Position numbers and translations under genes: made by a program
Shown: in pieces, positions 25,365 through 34,570 of the stretch
How positions within the stretch are numbered: position 1 is the first letter of the stretch
How the letters are laid out: the number at the start of each line of letters is the position of its first letter
Notes under the pieces: generated by a model
The model's input: only the letters and a program-made list of their open reading frames with translations
Told to the model about the DNA's origin: nothing
Databases searched by the model: none
Assembly: GCF_000300815.1 (NCBI RefSeq)
Contig: NZ_AMRX01000004.1
Coordinates: 1 to 64,000, forward strand
DNA length: 64,000 nucleotides
DNA from: Gayadomonas joobiniege G7
GTDB lineage: Bacteria > Pseudomonadota > Gammaproteobacteria > Enterobacterales > Alteromonadaceae
Direction of reading: 5' to 3'

Positions 25365-28300
25365 ATGAGCAAGTTAAGTGAAGTTGGCCAACAGATCCAA
25401 AACTTATTAAAAGAGCGAATTTTAGTTTTGGATGGCGGCATGGGTACTATGATCCAAAATGCTAAGCTGACGGAACAGGATTATCGGGGGGAACGCTTTG
25501 CCGACTGGCCAAGCGATTTAAAAGGCAACAATGATTTATTATCACTAACCAAACCTGATTTAATTGCCGAAATATATCGTGGCTATTTAGGTGCGGGGGC
25601 TGATATTATTGAAACCAACACCTTTAATGCCACCACTCATTCTATGGCCGACTATGACATGCAGTCATTGGCAAAAGAGATCAACATAGAGTCTGCTCGT
25701 TTGGCGCGGAAAGTTGCAGATGAGTTTACTGATCAAAACCCAGCAAAACCAAGGTTTGTTGCCGGGGTTTTAGGTCCAACCAGTAAAACAGCCTCTATCT
25801 CGCCAGATGTAAATGATCCTGGCTTTCGCAATATTAATTTTGATCAGTTAGTTGAAGCTTATATAGAGTCCACTGAAGCACTAATCGATGGTGGTGTTGA
25901 TTTAATTTTAATCGAAACCATTTTTGATACGCTAAATGCTAAAGCGGCAGGTTTTGCAGTATTACGAGCATTTCAAAATAAAAATGTACGTTTGCCAATC
26001 ATGATCTCCGGGACTATCACTGATGCCTCAGGTCGCACCTTATCAGGCCAAACGACAGAAGCTTTTTACAACTCATTAAGGCATTTACAACCACTTTCTA
26101 TCGGTTTGAACTGTGCGTTAGGACCAGCGGAATTACGACAATATGTAGAAGAAATGGCGCGGGTTTCTGACTATGCAGTATCAGTCCATCCGAATGCGGG
26201 TTTACCGAACGCATTTGGTGAATACGATTTGTCGCCAGAAGATATGGCCATACACATTAAAGAGTGGGCAGAATCGGGCTTTTTTAACATTGTAGGTGGC
26301 TGTTGTGGAACCACACCTGAACATATTGCTGCGATTGCTGGTGCGGTCGACGGTGTGAAGCCGCGTGACATAGTTGCACGCGAACGCGCTTGCCGTTTAT
26401 CTGGTTTAGAACCTTTAACGATAGATGCCGATTCATTATTTGTTAATGTTGGTGAGCGAACCAATGTGACTGGCTCAGCAAAATTTAAGCGATTGATTAA
26501 AGAAGAGCAGTTTGATGAAGCGTTAGAAGTGGCTCGGCAGCAAGTTGAAAATGGCGCACAGATCATTGATATCAACATGGATGAAGGCATGTTGGACTCA
26601 CAAGCTGCTATGGTCAAGTTTTTGAATCTGATTGCCTCTGAGCCAGATATTGCACGTGTGCCTATTATGATCGACTCTTCTAAATGGGAAATTTTAGAAG
26701 CCGGTCTTAAATGTATTCAGGGTAAGGGTATTGTCAACTCTATCAGTTTGAAAGAAGGTGAAGAAAACTTTATTCAACAAGCACAGTTGATTCGTGATTA
26801 TGGTGCAGCGGTCATTGTTATGGCGTTTGATGAGACAGGGCAGGCTGATACGCGGGCACGCAAATATGAGATTTGTAAGCGCTCGTACGATATTTTGGTC
26901 GATCAGCTCGATTTTCCACCAGAAGACATTATTTTTGACCCGAATATTTTTGCAGTGGCGACGGGTATAGAAGAGCATAATAACTATGCTGTTGATTTTA
27001 TTGAAGCTTGTAAAGACATTACCGACAACCTGCCGCACGCAATGATTTCAGGTGGGGTTTCTAATGTATCCTTTTCGTTTCGAGGTAATAACCCGGTGCG
27101 CGAAGCCATTCATGCCGTATTTTTATATTATGCGATTAAAAATGGCCTCACTATGGGCATAGTCAACGCTGGACAATTAGCAATTTATGATGATATCCCA
27201 AGCGAATTAAAAAATGCAGTTGAAGATGTTGTTTTAAATAAAACCCCCAACGCAACTGAAAACTTATTAGAAATAGCTGAAAAATATCGTGATAGCGGTG
27301 AAAAAGAAAAAGACATCAGTGCGCAAGAGTGGCGGGGCTGGGATGTCAAAAAGCGTCTAGAGTATGCGCTTGTAAAAGGCATTACTGATTATATCGAAGA
27401 AGATACAGAACAGGCTAGGCAGCAGGCAGAGCGTCCATTGCATGTAATTGAAGGCCCCTTGATGGACGGCATGAATGTTGTGGGTGATTTGTTCGGTGAA
27501 GGTAAAATGTTTTTACCTCAAGTGGTTAAATCGGCTCGGGTGATGAAGCGGGCTGTCGCTTATTTAGAGCCCTATATCGAAGCAGAAAAAGCCGAAGGTC
27601 AGACTAACGGAAAAATTTTGCTGGCCACGGTTAAAGGTGATGTTCACGATATTGGTAAAAATATCGTTGGGGTTGTTCTCCAATGTAACAACTATGAAAT
27701 TGTTGATTTAGGTGTCATGGTGCCAGCCGACAAAATTTTGCAAACTGCGATTGATGAAAAGTGCGATATCATTGGTTTATCTGGCCTAATTACTCCATCA
27801 TTAGATGAGATGGTGCATGTGGCTAAAGAAATGCAGCGCCGTGGATTTGAACTCCCTCTGCTTATTGGTGGTGCAACCACGTCTAAAGCGCATACAGCCG
27901 TTAAGATAGAACAAAATTATGATCACCCAGTCGTTTATGTTCCTAATGCCTCTCGTAGTGTTTCGGTTGCGTCGGCATTATTAAGTGACGAGCTGCGACC
28001 TGCTTTTATGGATCGAGTAGTTTTAGAATACGAGCGTGTTCGTAAACAGCACGCTAACCGTGGCCCTAGAACAAAATTAGTTAGCTTAGAAGAGGCTCGT
28101 AAAAACCCATTTCCACTTTCGTTTGATACTTATCAACCGGTTAAACCTAAGCAGCTTGGGATCACCGAGTTAAATAATGTGTCTATTAATACATTAAGAG
28201 ATTATATTGACTGGACACCGTTTTTTTTAACTTGGCAATTATCTGGCAAATATCCTGCTATTTTAAAACACGAAGTTGTTGGTGAAGAAGCGCAAAAACT

Positions 28301-29063
28301 GTTTGCCGATGCTAACAACTTGTTAGATCGTATTGAACAAGAAGGCACTATTACCGCAAAAGGAGTGTTTGGCTTATTTGCGGCTGGTAGTGAAGATGAT
28401 GATATTTTAGTGTATAGCGATGATTCGCGTCAGCATGTGCTGACTCGCCTGCATCATTTGCGTCAGCAAAGTGAGAAAAAAGCGGCCAATTATAATCGTT
28501 GTTTAAGCGATTATATTGCGGCTGCAGACTCAGAAGTTGCCGATTATATCGGCGCATTTGCGGTGACTGCTGGTTTTGGAGCAGACGAGTGGGCAGATAC
28601 TTTTTTAGCGCAGCATGATGACTACAACAGCATTATGGTAAAAGCAATTGCTGACCGATTGGCTGAGGCGTTTGCGGAATATCTACATGAGCGTATTCGT
28701 AAAGATTATTGGGGCTATGCGGCCGATGAAAAACTTACAAATGACGATCTTATACGAGAAAAATATCAAGGTATCCGCCCTGCGCCCGGTTACGCTGCAT
28801 GCCCTGAACATACTGAAAAGCAACGATTATGGGCGCTTTTACAGGTCGAGCAAAAAATTGGTATGCAATTAACCGAGAGTTATGCCATGTGGCCTGGTGC
28901 GTCAGTGAGTGGTTGGTATTTTGCTCATCCAGACAGCAAATATTTTGCGGTTGGGAAAATTCAAAAGGATCAGGTGGAAAGTTACGCAGAGCGCACTGGC
29001 ATGACAGTAACTGAAGCTGAAAAATGGCTGGCGCCGAATTTAGATTATGACCCGGATGCTTAA
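25365..29063 (+). CDS. metH: Cobalamin-dependent methionine synthase MetH
   Basis: Transfers methyl from methyltetrahydrofolate to homocysteine via cobalamin. 1232 residues, full length (E. coli 1227). Modules in order: homocysteine-binding barrel with zinc cysteines in GLNCALGP and [10 protein letters not shown]; pterin-binding domain starting at [15 protein letters not shown]; helical cap ([19 protein letters not shown]); B12 domain with the cobalt-ligand motif [10 protein letters not shown] and [13 protein letters not shown]; and the C-terminal reactivation domain with [12 protein letters not shown], which binds S-adenosylmethionine. Co-transcribed with metA. I see no cobalamin riboswitch in the 49-bp gap, so control is probably through MetJ at metA. 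AGAAGG precedes the start. Confidence 0.97.
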   Translation: MSKLSEVGQQIQNLLKERILVLDGGMGTMIQNAKLTEQDYRGERFADWPSDLKGNNDLLSLTKPDLIAEIYRGYLGAGADIIETNTFNATTHSMADYDMQSLAKEINIESARLARKVADEFTDQNPAKPRFVAGVLGPTSKTASISPDVNDPGFRNINFDQLVEAYIESTEALIDGGVDLILIETIFDTLNAKAAGFAVLRAFQNKNVRLPIMISGTITDASGRTLSGQTTEAFYNSLRHLQPLSIGLNCALGPAELRQYVEEMARVSDYAVSVHPNAGLPNAFGEYDLSPEDMAIHIKEWAESGFFNIVGGCCGTTPEHIAAIAGAVDGVKPRDIVARERACRLSGLEPLTIDADSLFVNVGERTNVTGSAKFKRLIKEEQFDEALEVARQQVENGAQIIDINMDEGMLDSQAAMVKFLNLIASEPDIARVPIMIDSSKWEILEAGLKCIQGKGIVNSISLKEGEENFIQQAQLIRDYGAAVIVMAFDETGQADTRARKYEICKRSYDILVDQLDFPPEDIIFDPNIFAVATGIEEHNNYAVDFIEACKDITDNLPHAMISGGVSNVSFSFRGNNPVREAIHAVFLYYAIKNGLTMGIVNAGQLAIYDDIPSELKNAVEDVVLNKTPNATENLLEIAEKYRDSGEKEKDISAQEWRGWDVKKRLEYALVKGITDYIEEDTEQARQQAERPLHVIEGPLMDGMNVVGDLFGEGKMFLPQVVKSARVMKRAVAYLEPYIEAEKAEGQTNGKILLATVKGDVHDIGKNIVGVVLQCNNYEIVDLGVMVPADKILQTAIDEKCDIIGLSGLITPSLDEMVHVAKEMQRRGFELPLLIGGATTSKAHTAVKIEQNYDHPVVYVPNASRSVSVASALLSDELRPAFMDRVVLEYERVRKQHANRGPRTKLVSLEEARKNPFPLSFDTYQPVKPKQLGITELNNVSINTLRDYIDWTPFFLTWQLSGKYPAILKHEVVGEEAQKLFADANNLLDRIEQEGTITAKGVFGLFAAGSEDDDILVYSDDSRQHVLTRLHHLRQQSEKKAANYNRCLSDYIAAADSEVADYIGAFAVTAGFGADEWADTFLAQHDDYNSIMVKAIADRLAEAFAEYLHERIRKDYWGYAADEKLTNDDLIREKYQGIRPAPGYAACPEHTEKQRLWALLQVEQKIGMQLTESYAMWPGASVSGWYFAHPDSKYFAVGKIQKDQVESYAERTGMTVTEAEKWLAPNLDYDPDA

Positions 29064-29087
29064 ACCCTTTACCGATTGTTAAGTTAT

Positions 29088-29126
29088 TACCGCGAAGGGC
29101 TTTTAATCCTTCGCGGTACTTTATTT
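29088..29126 (+). terminator. Rho-independent terminator of metA-metH
   Basis: Perfect 11-bp stem (TACCGCGAAGG and CCTTCGCGGTA) with a 9-base loop, followed by CTTTATTT. It lies 24 bp after the metH stop. It may also serve the convergent surface-protein gene, though the minus-strand tail is less T-rich. Confidence 0.85.
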
Positions 29127-29141
29127 GCTTTCTGGCCAACA

Positions 29142-30155
29142 TTAAGCGGTTTTGTTTTGTTTACGATGGGCAAGTAATAATAACGATAACAAGATTGCAA
29201 TGCCAATTGGTTCGTTCACCGGTGTTGGTGCGCTACTAAAGCTCACTGTAACAGGGGTAGTAAAGTTGACTGGGTCGCCAAATAAAGCCAATGCATTTGG
29301 GAGGTTGCTCAAGCAGGGGGGCATGCTCAAACCTGCGGCAATATCCAGTTGACCTTCTACGAGTGTATTTGCCGTTGTTGTTTGTGTGGCCAAGCCTCCA
29401 CCCAGGCCAGCGTCTACTTCAACGAGCGTGCAATCTAGATCTAGGTTAATGTCGGCGTAGGTACTTACCTCATATTCGAGTAATTTTTGTTGGTTATTAT
29501 TAAATTGACCGAGATCTAGGCTATGGTTATATTCCCCCCAGCCAAATAGGCCGGTACTTAAACTCCCCCCTGTTTCTGTATTTAAATTAATACCAGCTAA
29601 GTTAGTTGAGTATCCGCTTTGGCTATAGCTTAAAGCGACGTCCGAACTCCAAAGTACGACACTGTCTAATAGTATTTGTGCGTTTAGGCCAGCTTCAATT
29701 GAAGAGCTTCCAGTGAACAAGCCCGCACCTTCGATTTCAGCAATAATGTCTGCAAAAATATCCAGCTTGCCTTGGTGTACCGTAAAATCGAATGTTACAT
29801 CTTGCATCAGCCCTGTATCATTTGTGATGTCGAAACTTTGTGATGCTTTTGCTTCAGCATTCACATCTAAACCAGCAACTTGAGCAGTCGCCTGAAGATC
29901 TCCAGTGACCGTACTGCCTGAGCTTGCTAGTGCGGCACCCGGATCATTCCCAATATCGTTTGTAAGCGTTACAAAAGATGTCGAATCCACACTTACCCCT
30001 GAATTTGCATCAGCCGATATTTGTGCATTGACGGCTGCGTTTGACTCAGCCGAAGTTGAAGTTTCAATGAGCAATGCATGGGCTGGTTGAAGCGCTTGAG
30101 TTGAAATCAGAAGTGACAATATTACAGAAGGTTTAAGCAGTTTATTAGTGTTCAT
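29142..30155 (-). CDS. Secreted protein with PEP-CTERM-like sorting tail
   Basis: 337 residues with a signal peptide (KPSVILSLLISTQALQPAHA) and a C-terminal tripartite tail: a short motif (VNEP), a hydrophobic helix (IGIAILLSLLLLAH) and basic residues (RKQNK). This matches the exosortase-dependent PEP-CTERM pattern, with NEP in place of PEP. The mature part is Ser/Thr/Asn/Gly-rich, beta-strand-like and low in Cys (two near the C-terminus). I do not recognise its domain; it might be a matrix or surface-coat protein. AGAGG precedes the start. No exosortase gene is in the window. Confidence 0.7.
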   Translation of the reverse strand: MNTNKLLKPSVILSLLISTQALQPAHALLIETSTSAESNAAVNAQISADANSGVSVDSTSFVTLTNDIGNDPGAALASSGSTVTGDLQATAQVAGLDVNAEAKASQSFDITNDTGLMQDVTFDFTVHQGKLDIFADIIAEIEGAGLFTGSSSIEAGLNAQILLDSVVLWSSDVALSYSQSGYSTNLAGINLNTETGGSLSTGLFGWGEYNHSLDLGQFNNNQQKLLEYEVSTYADINLDLDCTLVEVDAGLGGGLATQTTTANTLVEGQLDIAAGLSMPPCLSNLPNALALFGDPVNFTTPVTVSFSSAPTPVNEPIGIAILLSLLLLAHRKQNKTA

Positions 30156-30582
30156 TTTTGATACCTCTACATCTTATACGTGTAAACCATTATTGGCATT
30201 GGGTTCAAATCATATTTTGTGCCATATTTTATAACCCTATGATTTTAAATACATTAATTATGATGCGAATGTAAGGCTAGAAAGTTATGTAATAAAATTG
30301 TAAATTATGTTGACTTTTTGGGTTAACGTTTCCATTTTTAACCTATTGATATTAAATATTTTTTTAAATTTGATGCGTCTTATTTGTTTTTAATATGTTT
30401 ATTTTTTGTTTGCTTTTTATTGTGTAAAGAACTGATATTTAGCTTATTTTACACCAAGAGTCTAATTTATTTTACCTGTCAGATTTTTTACCAGTTTGAA
30501 TGAAGTTGTTTTGAAACCTAGTGATTATGATCCTTTAAGAGGGATAAGCCGTTAAAAATTTATCATTTAGGAGATCGTTAAA
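30156..30582. other. AT-rich intergenic region
   Basis: 427 bp between the divergent surface-protein and coiled-coil genes. It is very AT-rich, with many T-runs (30300-30440), and presumably holds both promoters. I see no tRNA, clear hairpin or further coding region. Confidence 0.6.
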
Positions 30583-30765
30583 ATGAATTCGAATGCTATA
30601 GAGCAACAATTGATCGCTGAATATGAGCTAGTGCAACAAGCCTTAACTCGGGCGGAGTTAGATCAAAATATTGAACTTTATGAAACGCTCAAAAACAAAG
30701 CGCAGATACTGCGTGAGCAAATCGATCATTTAGAGTTAGAACAACAGAAATTTGAAGATAGTTAA
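30583..30765 (+). CDS. Small coiled-coil protein of unknown function
   Basis: 60 residues, acidic and almost entirely helical, with heptad-like spacing (EYELVQQALTRAELDQNIEL, then LKNKAQILREQIDHLELEQQ). A strong ribosome site (AGGAG, 11 bases before ATG) supports real translation. There is no signal peptide or membrane segment. I do not recognise the family. It may be the first gene of a run with the MAPEG gene 51 bp downstream. Confidence 0.65.
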   Translation: MNSNAIEQQLIAEYELVQQALTRAELDQNIELYETLKNKAQILREQIDHLELEQQKFEDS

Positions 30766-30816
30766 ATGTTAGGTTCTCAGATATTAAAACTAACGGTAAT
30801 GTAGAGGGGTTGACTA

Positions 30817-31239
30817 GTGTTTTTACCCGAATATCAAGTTGCACTGGCAAGCCTAGCTGCTCTAATTTTTTTAACTATTGTGCAATGGATGGTTGCGTCT
30901 ATTGCGAAAGCAAGTCAACCAGGTGCAATACCAGGTAAAATTAGTGAGGATTTGAGTCACCATAGTTTTGTTTTTCGCGCTCATAGAACTTTTATGAACA
31001 CACTCGAAAATCTGCCAGCTATGTTAGCGACTTTTATGCTTGCTATTTTTGTGGGTGTGGAGCCCTTGTTCCTTGGCATTTATACCCTAGCCTATGTGGG
31101 ATTTAGAGTCATCCATATGCTTTTATACTATCTGATTGCAACCGAAAAAAACCCAAGTCCTAGAAGTTATTTTTTCATACTTGGTTTTTTAAGTAACCTG
31201 TCCTTGCTCGTTCATTCAATCGTCCAAATAGCGCATTAG
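30817..31239 (+). CDS. MAPEG-family membrane protein
   Basis: 140 residues with four hydrophobic segments. The MAPEG signature (membrane-associated proteins in eicosanoid and glutathione metabolism) is visible as FRAHRTFMNTLENLPAML near residues 50-68. Bacterial members are often called glutathione-transferase-like, but function is rarely shown. The GTG start at 30817 is supported by GAGGGG about seven bases upstream. Confidence 0.8.
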   Translation: MFLPEYQVALASLAALIFLTIVQWMVASIAKASQPGAIPGKISEDLSHHSFVFRAHRTFMNTLENLPAMLATFMLAIFVGVEPLFLGIYTLAYVGFRVIHMLLYYLIATEKNPSPRSYFFILGFLSNLSLLVHSIVQIAH

Positions 31240-31321
31240 GCGAATTTATGCGTGATTAACCCTCTTTTTATGCCATAATTCATTTAAACCCCTTACATAA
31301 AAACTAATACAGGTGAGAACA

Positions 31322-31516
31322 ATGAGATTTTTATTGGCATTATTGCTTCCTTGGTTAAGCTTTTTTTTCATCGGTCGACCTTTTGCTGGCATTATATGTC
31401 TGATTTTACAGATCACTTTGATCGGTTGGTTACCAGCCGCAATTTGGGCTGTGTATGCACTAAGTCAATATAATACTGATAAAAAAATCAATGAAGCTTT
31501 AGGTCGACGCGACTAA
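31322..31516 (+). CDS. Small Pmp3/YqaE-family membrane protein
   Basis: 64 residues with two hydrophobic segments (LLALLLPWLSFFFIG and IICLILQITLIGWLPAAIWAVYAL). The GWLPAAIWAVY stretch resembles the GWIPGxIHAxY signature of the Pmp3/UPF0057 family, small inner-membrane proteins often induced by stress. ATG at 31322 follows AGGTGAG, a good ribosome site; a GTG three codons earlier lies inside that site. A terminator follows. Confidence 0.75.
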   Translation: MRFLLALLLPWLSFFFIGRPFAGIICLILQITLIGWLPAAIWAVYALSQYNTDKKINEALGRRD

Positions 31517-31533
31517 CCAGCTCGAACATAGGT

Positions 31534-31566
31534 AGGACTAATATATTCATCGTTAGTCCTTTTTTG
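31534..31566 (+). terminator. Rho-independent terminator
   Basis: Stem AGGACTAA / TTAGTCCT (8 bp, 11-base loop) running straight into a T-tract, 17 bp after the Pmp3-like gene. Separates it from the TonB2 operon. Confidence 0.85.
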
Positions 31567-31658
31567 CTAGCTTTTTAACTTAGTTTCGTTTCAAGTTTTC
31601 CGCCAGTATTAAATTTCCCAAAAGATAATTAGTTTAATGTATAGACATCAAATGCAGT

Positions 31659-31673
31659 TGATATTGATTATCA
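31659..31673 (+). promoter_or_regulatory. Fur box upstream of the TonB2 operon
   Basis: TGATATTGATTATCA matches the 7-1-7 Fur consensus TGATAATnATTATCA at 13 of 14 defined positions. A wider dyad (AATGCA on the left at 31651, TGCATT on the right) surrounds it. It lies 70 bp before the first gene of an iron-uptake energising operon, which is the expected place. Confidence 0.8.
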
Positions 31674-31743
31674 CTTGCATTATTTTTACTTTTTGATAGT
31701 CTAGTGTTGCATATTGATCTGACCTTTAAAATTTTTATCTTAT

Positions 31744-32496
31744 ATGAAAAATCACAAACTCATACTCCTTTGTTTTAGTTTTTTATCTTGCTCTTTGTTC
31801 TCTGCAGAGCCTGAAAGTCTGGACGAACTGACACGACAGTGGTTGGCCCTTGAACATCAACAAACTGAATTGAAAGTACATTGGCAGCGACAAAAACCCG
31901 TCTTAAAACAGCGAATGCAACTATTGAACGCAGAGTTAAGCAGCTTAAATAAACTTCTGGCGGCAAGTCGAACTACTAAAAATGAAGTAGACTTAAAACG
32001 AAATAGCCTGTTAGCTAAACAAAATGAACTAGAAAAACAGCATCAGGAATTGCAAAATGCGATGGCCGGATTATTGGCTAAAACAAATAGTTTATACCCT
32101 TTGTTACCACCAGTGTTAAAAGCACAGTGGGACAAAGAAACGCTTTCTTCAACTCAGTCCCAAAATGTTTCATCTCAATTACAGTTGGTGTTAGCAAAAT
32201 TATCAAAATTGGCTAGTCTGCAGCAGCAAATTTCGATCAGCGAAGACATCATTAAGACGCCAAATAATAAAGAAGTTTTGGTGAAACGTTTGTATTTGGG
32301 TGCCGCACTTGCTTGGTTTAGTTCCGCTGATGGAAATGTAAAAGGCATAGGCAAAGTTATTGATGATCAATGGCGCTGGAAATTTGATGATCAAATGGAC
32401 GCGAAGCCGATTTTGGATGCAGTTGCTGTATACGAAAAGCGTCAACAGCCAGAGTTCTCACTAGTGCCAGTAAACTTAAGTGAGGTCAACAGATGA
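31744..32496 (+). CDS. DUF3450 periplasmic protein of TonB2 system
   Basis: 250 residues: signal peptide (LILLCFSFLSCSLFSA), then a long coiled coil (about residues 30-105) rich in Gln, Leu and Lys, then a globular C-terminus with VKRLYLGAALAWFSSADG and WRWKFDDQ, matching the DUF3450 family. Such proteins are regularly encoded next to TtpC/ExbB genes in marine gammaproteobacteria and are thought to be accessory to the TonB2 complex. The stop overlaps the next ATG by four bases (ATGA), so translation is coupled. Likely iron-repressed through the upstream Fur box. Confidence 0.82.
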   Translation: MKNHKLILLCFSFLSCSLFSAEPESLDELTRQWLALEHQQTELKVHWQRQKPVLKQRMQLLNAELSSLNKLLAASRTTKNEVDLKRNSLLAKQNELEKQHQELQNAMAGLLAKTNSLYPLLPPVLKAQWDKETLSSTQSQNVSSQLQLVLAKLSKLASLQQQISISEDIIKTPNNKEVLVKRLYLGAALAWFSSADGNVKGIGKVIDDQWRWKFDDQMDAKPILDAVAVYEKRQQPEFSLVPVNLSEVNR

Positions 32497-33779
32497 AATT
32501 TTGGGGAGCATTTTGGGGCTTAGTATTCACAGCCTCTGTAAACGCGACGATCGAAGCTGATTTTACACAAAAAATTGAACACGCTGAAAAACGCTTGCAA
32601 GTGACACAAGCCGAGATATCAGCGGAAAAAGCTAAGTTAGCGGACGAACTGAGAAAGTTAGAGCAGAAAGTGCTTGGTCTTCGCGAGCAAACCTCAGTTG
32701 CGCGCCGCCAAGCAGATGAAAAAACCTTATCATTGCAACAATTGGAAAACAGGCTAACAGATTGGGTTAAACAAGCTGAGTTCCAACAAAATCTATTAGA
32801 TAGATTTTTACAGCGGCAAGGGTTCAGCTATGAACAACTTTCTGTCTTACAGAATGCTGAAAAGATAGCAGCCGTTAAAAACTATGCTGAACAAGCAGGT
32901 TATTTTTTACGTCCTAACTGGCAACCGAATAAAGTTATTTTGCCCACTGGTCAGCTGGTAAATGCACAAACCTTATCTATTGGTCCCATTACTTGGTTTG
33001 TCGGCCCGCAAACACAAGTTGGTTTGGCCGATCAAACAGAGCAAGGTTTTCAAGCTCAAGCTCTATTACCAGACGAGCTGGCTGATACGGTTATTGATCT
33101 ACAAACTAAGGGATCGGGGCATTTGCCGGTGGATGCTAGTTTAGGCCGCGCCTTTACACGCCAACAAAGTGACGAGTCAACCATTGAACATCTTGTAAAA
33201 GGCGGTATTTGGGTTGTACCCATTGTATTTTTTGCCTGTTTGGCCGTTTTAATTGGTTTATTTAAAGTGATTCAAATGTCCAGGTTAGCTAAGTTCGTTG
33301 ACCTGACACCTGCTCAAACAGAGCAATTATTGCACATGAAGTCAGATGTGTATAACCAGATTAAAGGCATGCAACAAAAGCTCGTTGAGGTAGCAAATTC
33401 TGTATCTAACCAACAAGCACGTGAAGATCATTTATTTATTCAATTACAGAAAGATAAAACCCATTTAGAAAAATGGTTGAATGTGATAGCGGTGACCGCC
33501 GCGGTCGCGCCTCTGTTAGGTTTATTAGGTACAGTAAGTGGCATGATTGAAACTTTTAAAATGATGACAGCTTTTGGATCGAGTGACCCAGAGGTCATTT
33601 CAGGGGGGATTGCAAAAGCCCTCATTACTACTGAACTTGGGCTGGTGGTTGCCATCCCAGCGTTAATTTTGAATGCCGTTTTGTCGCGTTGGGCACGCAA
33701 ATACTACAGTCAATTAGAAAGTTTTGCGATTCAATTAAGCGCAAACGATGCGCCCAAACATGCTCAATCAATGGGGTGA
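32493..33779 (+). CDS. ttpC: TtpC-like MotA/TolQ/ExbB proton channel protein
   Basis: 428 residues. A signal-like N-terminus is followed by a periplasmic coiled coil (about residues 25-100), a globular domain, then the membrane part: first helix GIWVVPIVFFACLAVLIGLF (about 235-255) and an ExbB-type pair (VIAVTAAVAPLLGLLGTVSGMI and ITTELGLVVAIPALIL), with the family motif APLLGLLGTVSGM intact. In Vibrio TonB2 systems TtpC is the fourth component needed for siderophore uptake; that role is taken from the family. Three bases separate it from the short ExbB gene. Confidence 0.88.
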   Translation: MKFWGAFWGLVFTASVNATIEADFTQKIEHAEKRLQVTQAEISAEKAKLADELRKLEQKVLGLREQTSVARRQADEKTLSLQQLENRLTDWVKQAEFQQNLLDRFLQRQGFSYEQLSVLQNAEKIAAVKNYAEQAGYFLRPNWQPNKVILPTGQLVNAQTLSIGPITWFVGPQTQVGLADQTEQGFQAQALLPDELADTVIDLQTKGSGHLPVDASLGRAFTRQQSDESTIEHLVKGGIWVVPIVFFACLAVLIGLFKVIQMSRLAKFVDLTPAQTEQLLHMKSDVYNQIKGMQQKLVEVANSVSNQQAREDHLFIQLQKDKTHLEKWLNVIAVTAAVAPLLGLLGTVSGMIETFKMMTAFGSSDPEVISGGIAKALITTELGLVVAIPALILNAVLSRWARKYYSQLESFAIQLSANDAPKHAQSMG

Positions 33780-33782
33780 TTT

Positions 33783-34118
33783 ATGTGGCAGCTGATGTTA
33801 GATAATCCCTTATGTTGGGCCATGCTATTGGTGGCCTGGCTTGCTTATGTGCTCGCGGTGTTGCAAAAATTAGAAGGCTCAGATAAACCCATGATTGCGC
33901 AAGTGCTTATTAATGCGTTGCCATTAATGGGGCTGTTAGGCACCATTTTAGGTTTACAAACTAGCTTTGTTGGCATGATGACGCAAGGGGTTGATAGTCA
34001 AATAGTGACGGCAGGTATTGCGGATGCATTATTAACCACTCAATTTGGTCTGGTATTAGCGATCCCTGGATGGCTGTTATTGAGTTTTTTCACTAAATTA
34101 CAATCGGAGAATAACTAA
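33783..34118 (+). CDS. exbB: ExbB2-like protein, unusually short
   Basis: Only 111 residues; typical ExbB/ExbB2 proteins are about 170-240. Three hydrophobic segments remain: LCWAMLLVAWLAYVLAVLQ, then LINALPLMGLLGTILGLQTSF and TTQFGLVLAIPGWLLLSFF, with the conserved PLMGLLGT motif and the TT pair before the last helix. The cytoplasmic loop between helix 1 and helix 2 is about 20 residues, much shorter than usual. The frame is clean with overlap on both sides, so this looks like a natural compact form and not a frameshift. It should form the proton channel with ExbD. Confidence 0.82.
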   Translation: MWQLMLDNPLCWAMLLVAWLAYVLAVLQKLEGSDKPMIAQVLINALPLMGLLGTILGLQTSFVGMMTQGVDSQIVTAGIADALLTTQFGLVLAIPGWLLLSFFTKLQSENN

Positions 34119-34525
34119 TGGCCAGCCGTTTAGTGCAAAAACTAGAAAATCAAACGATGCAAACCATTGATATGTCACCGTTATTAGATGTGGTATTTAT
34201 TTTGTTGATATTTTTTATTGTTTCAACTGTGTTTGTAAAAGAAACAGGCGTTGAGGTCGACAAACCACAAGCGATTTCAGCCCAAAAATTAGATCAAATG
34301 TCTATTTTAATTGCGTTAACCGCTGACGGTAGAGTGGTTTATGACGGTAAAAATATCGGTATAGCAGGTATTCGAAATACGCTTTCTCAAGTTCAAAGCA
34401 GTGAGCAAAAACCCGTAGTTTTACAAGTCGATAAGCAGGTGCCGAGTGAACGTTTGGTTGCCGCCATTGACGAAGTAAAAATGGCCGGTACCAAAGCGGT
34501 TAATATTGCAACACTAACCCCATAA
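34118..34525 (+). CDS. exbD: ExbD2 biopolymer transport protein
   Basis: 135 residues with one N-terminal transmembrane helix containing the essential aspartate (IDMSPLLDVVFILLIFFIVST), followed by a periplasmic domain (SILIALTADGRVVYDG, then KPVVLQVDKQVPSERLVAAIDEVKMAG) typical of ExbD/TolR. It uses the proton gradient to drive TonB. The ATG overlaps the exbB stop (TAATG). Confidence 0.93.
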   Translation: MASRLVQKLENQTMQTIDMSPLLDVVFILLIFFIVSTVFVKETGVEVDKPQAISAQKLDQMSILIALTADGRVVYDGKNIGIAGIRNTLSQVQSSEQKPVVLQVDKQVPSERLVAAIDEVKMAGTKAVNIATLTP

Positions 34526-34570
34526 AGCGGTGAACTTTAACATAAACTGTATCGCTAAGGAGCTATCACA

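Noticed and set aside
30156-30582. A mobile-element scar or attachment site in the AT-rich gap
   Set aside because: No terminal inverted repeats, direct repeats or transposase remnants could be seen; low GC alone is not enough.
33783-34118. A frameshifted or truncated exbB
   Set aside because: The frame is flanked on both sides by tight, coupled genes, all three membrane helices and the core motif are present, and I found no lost N-terminal coding in other frames.
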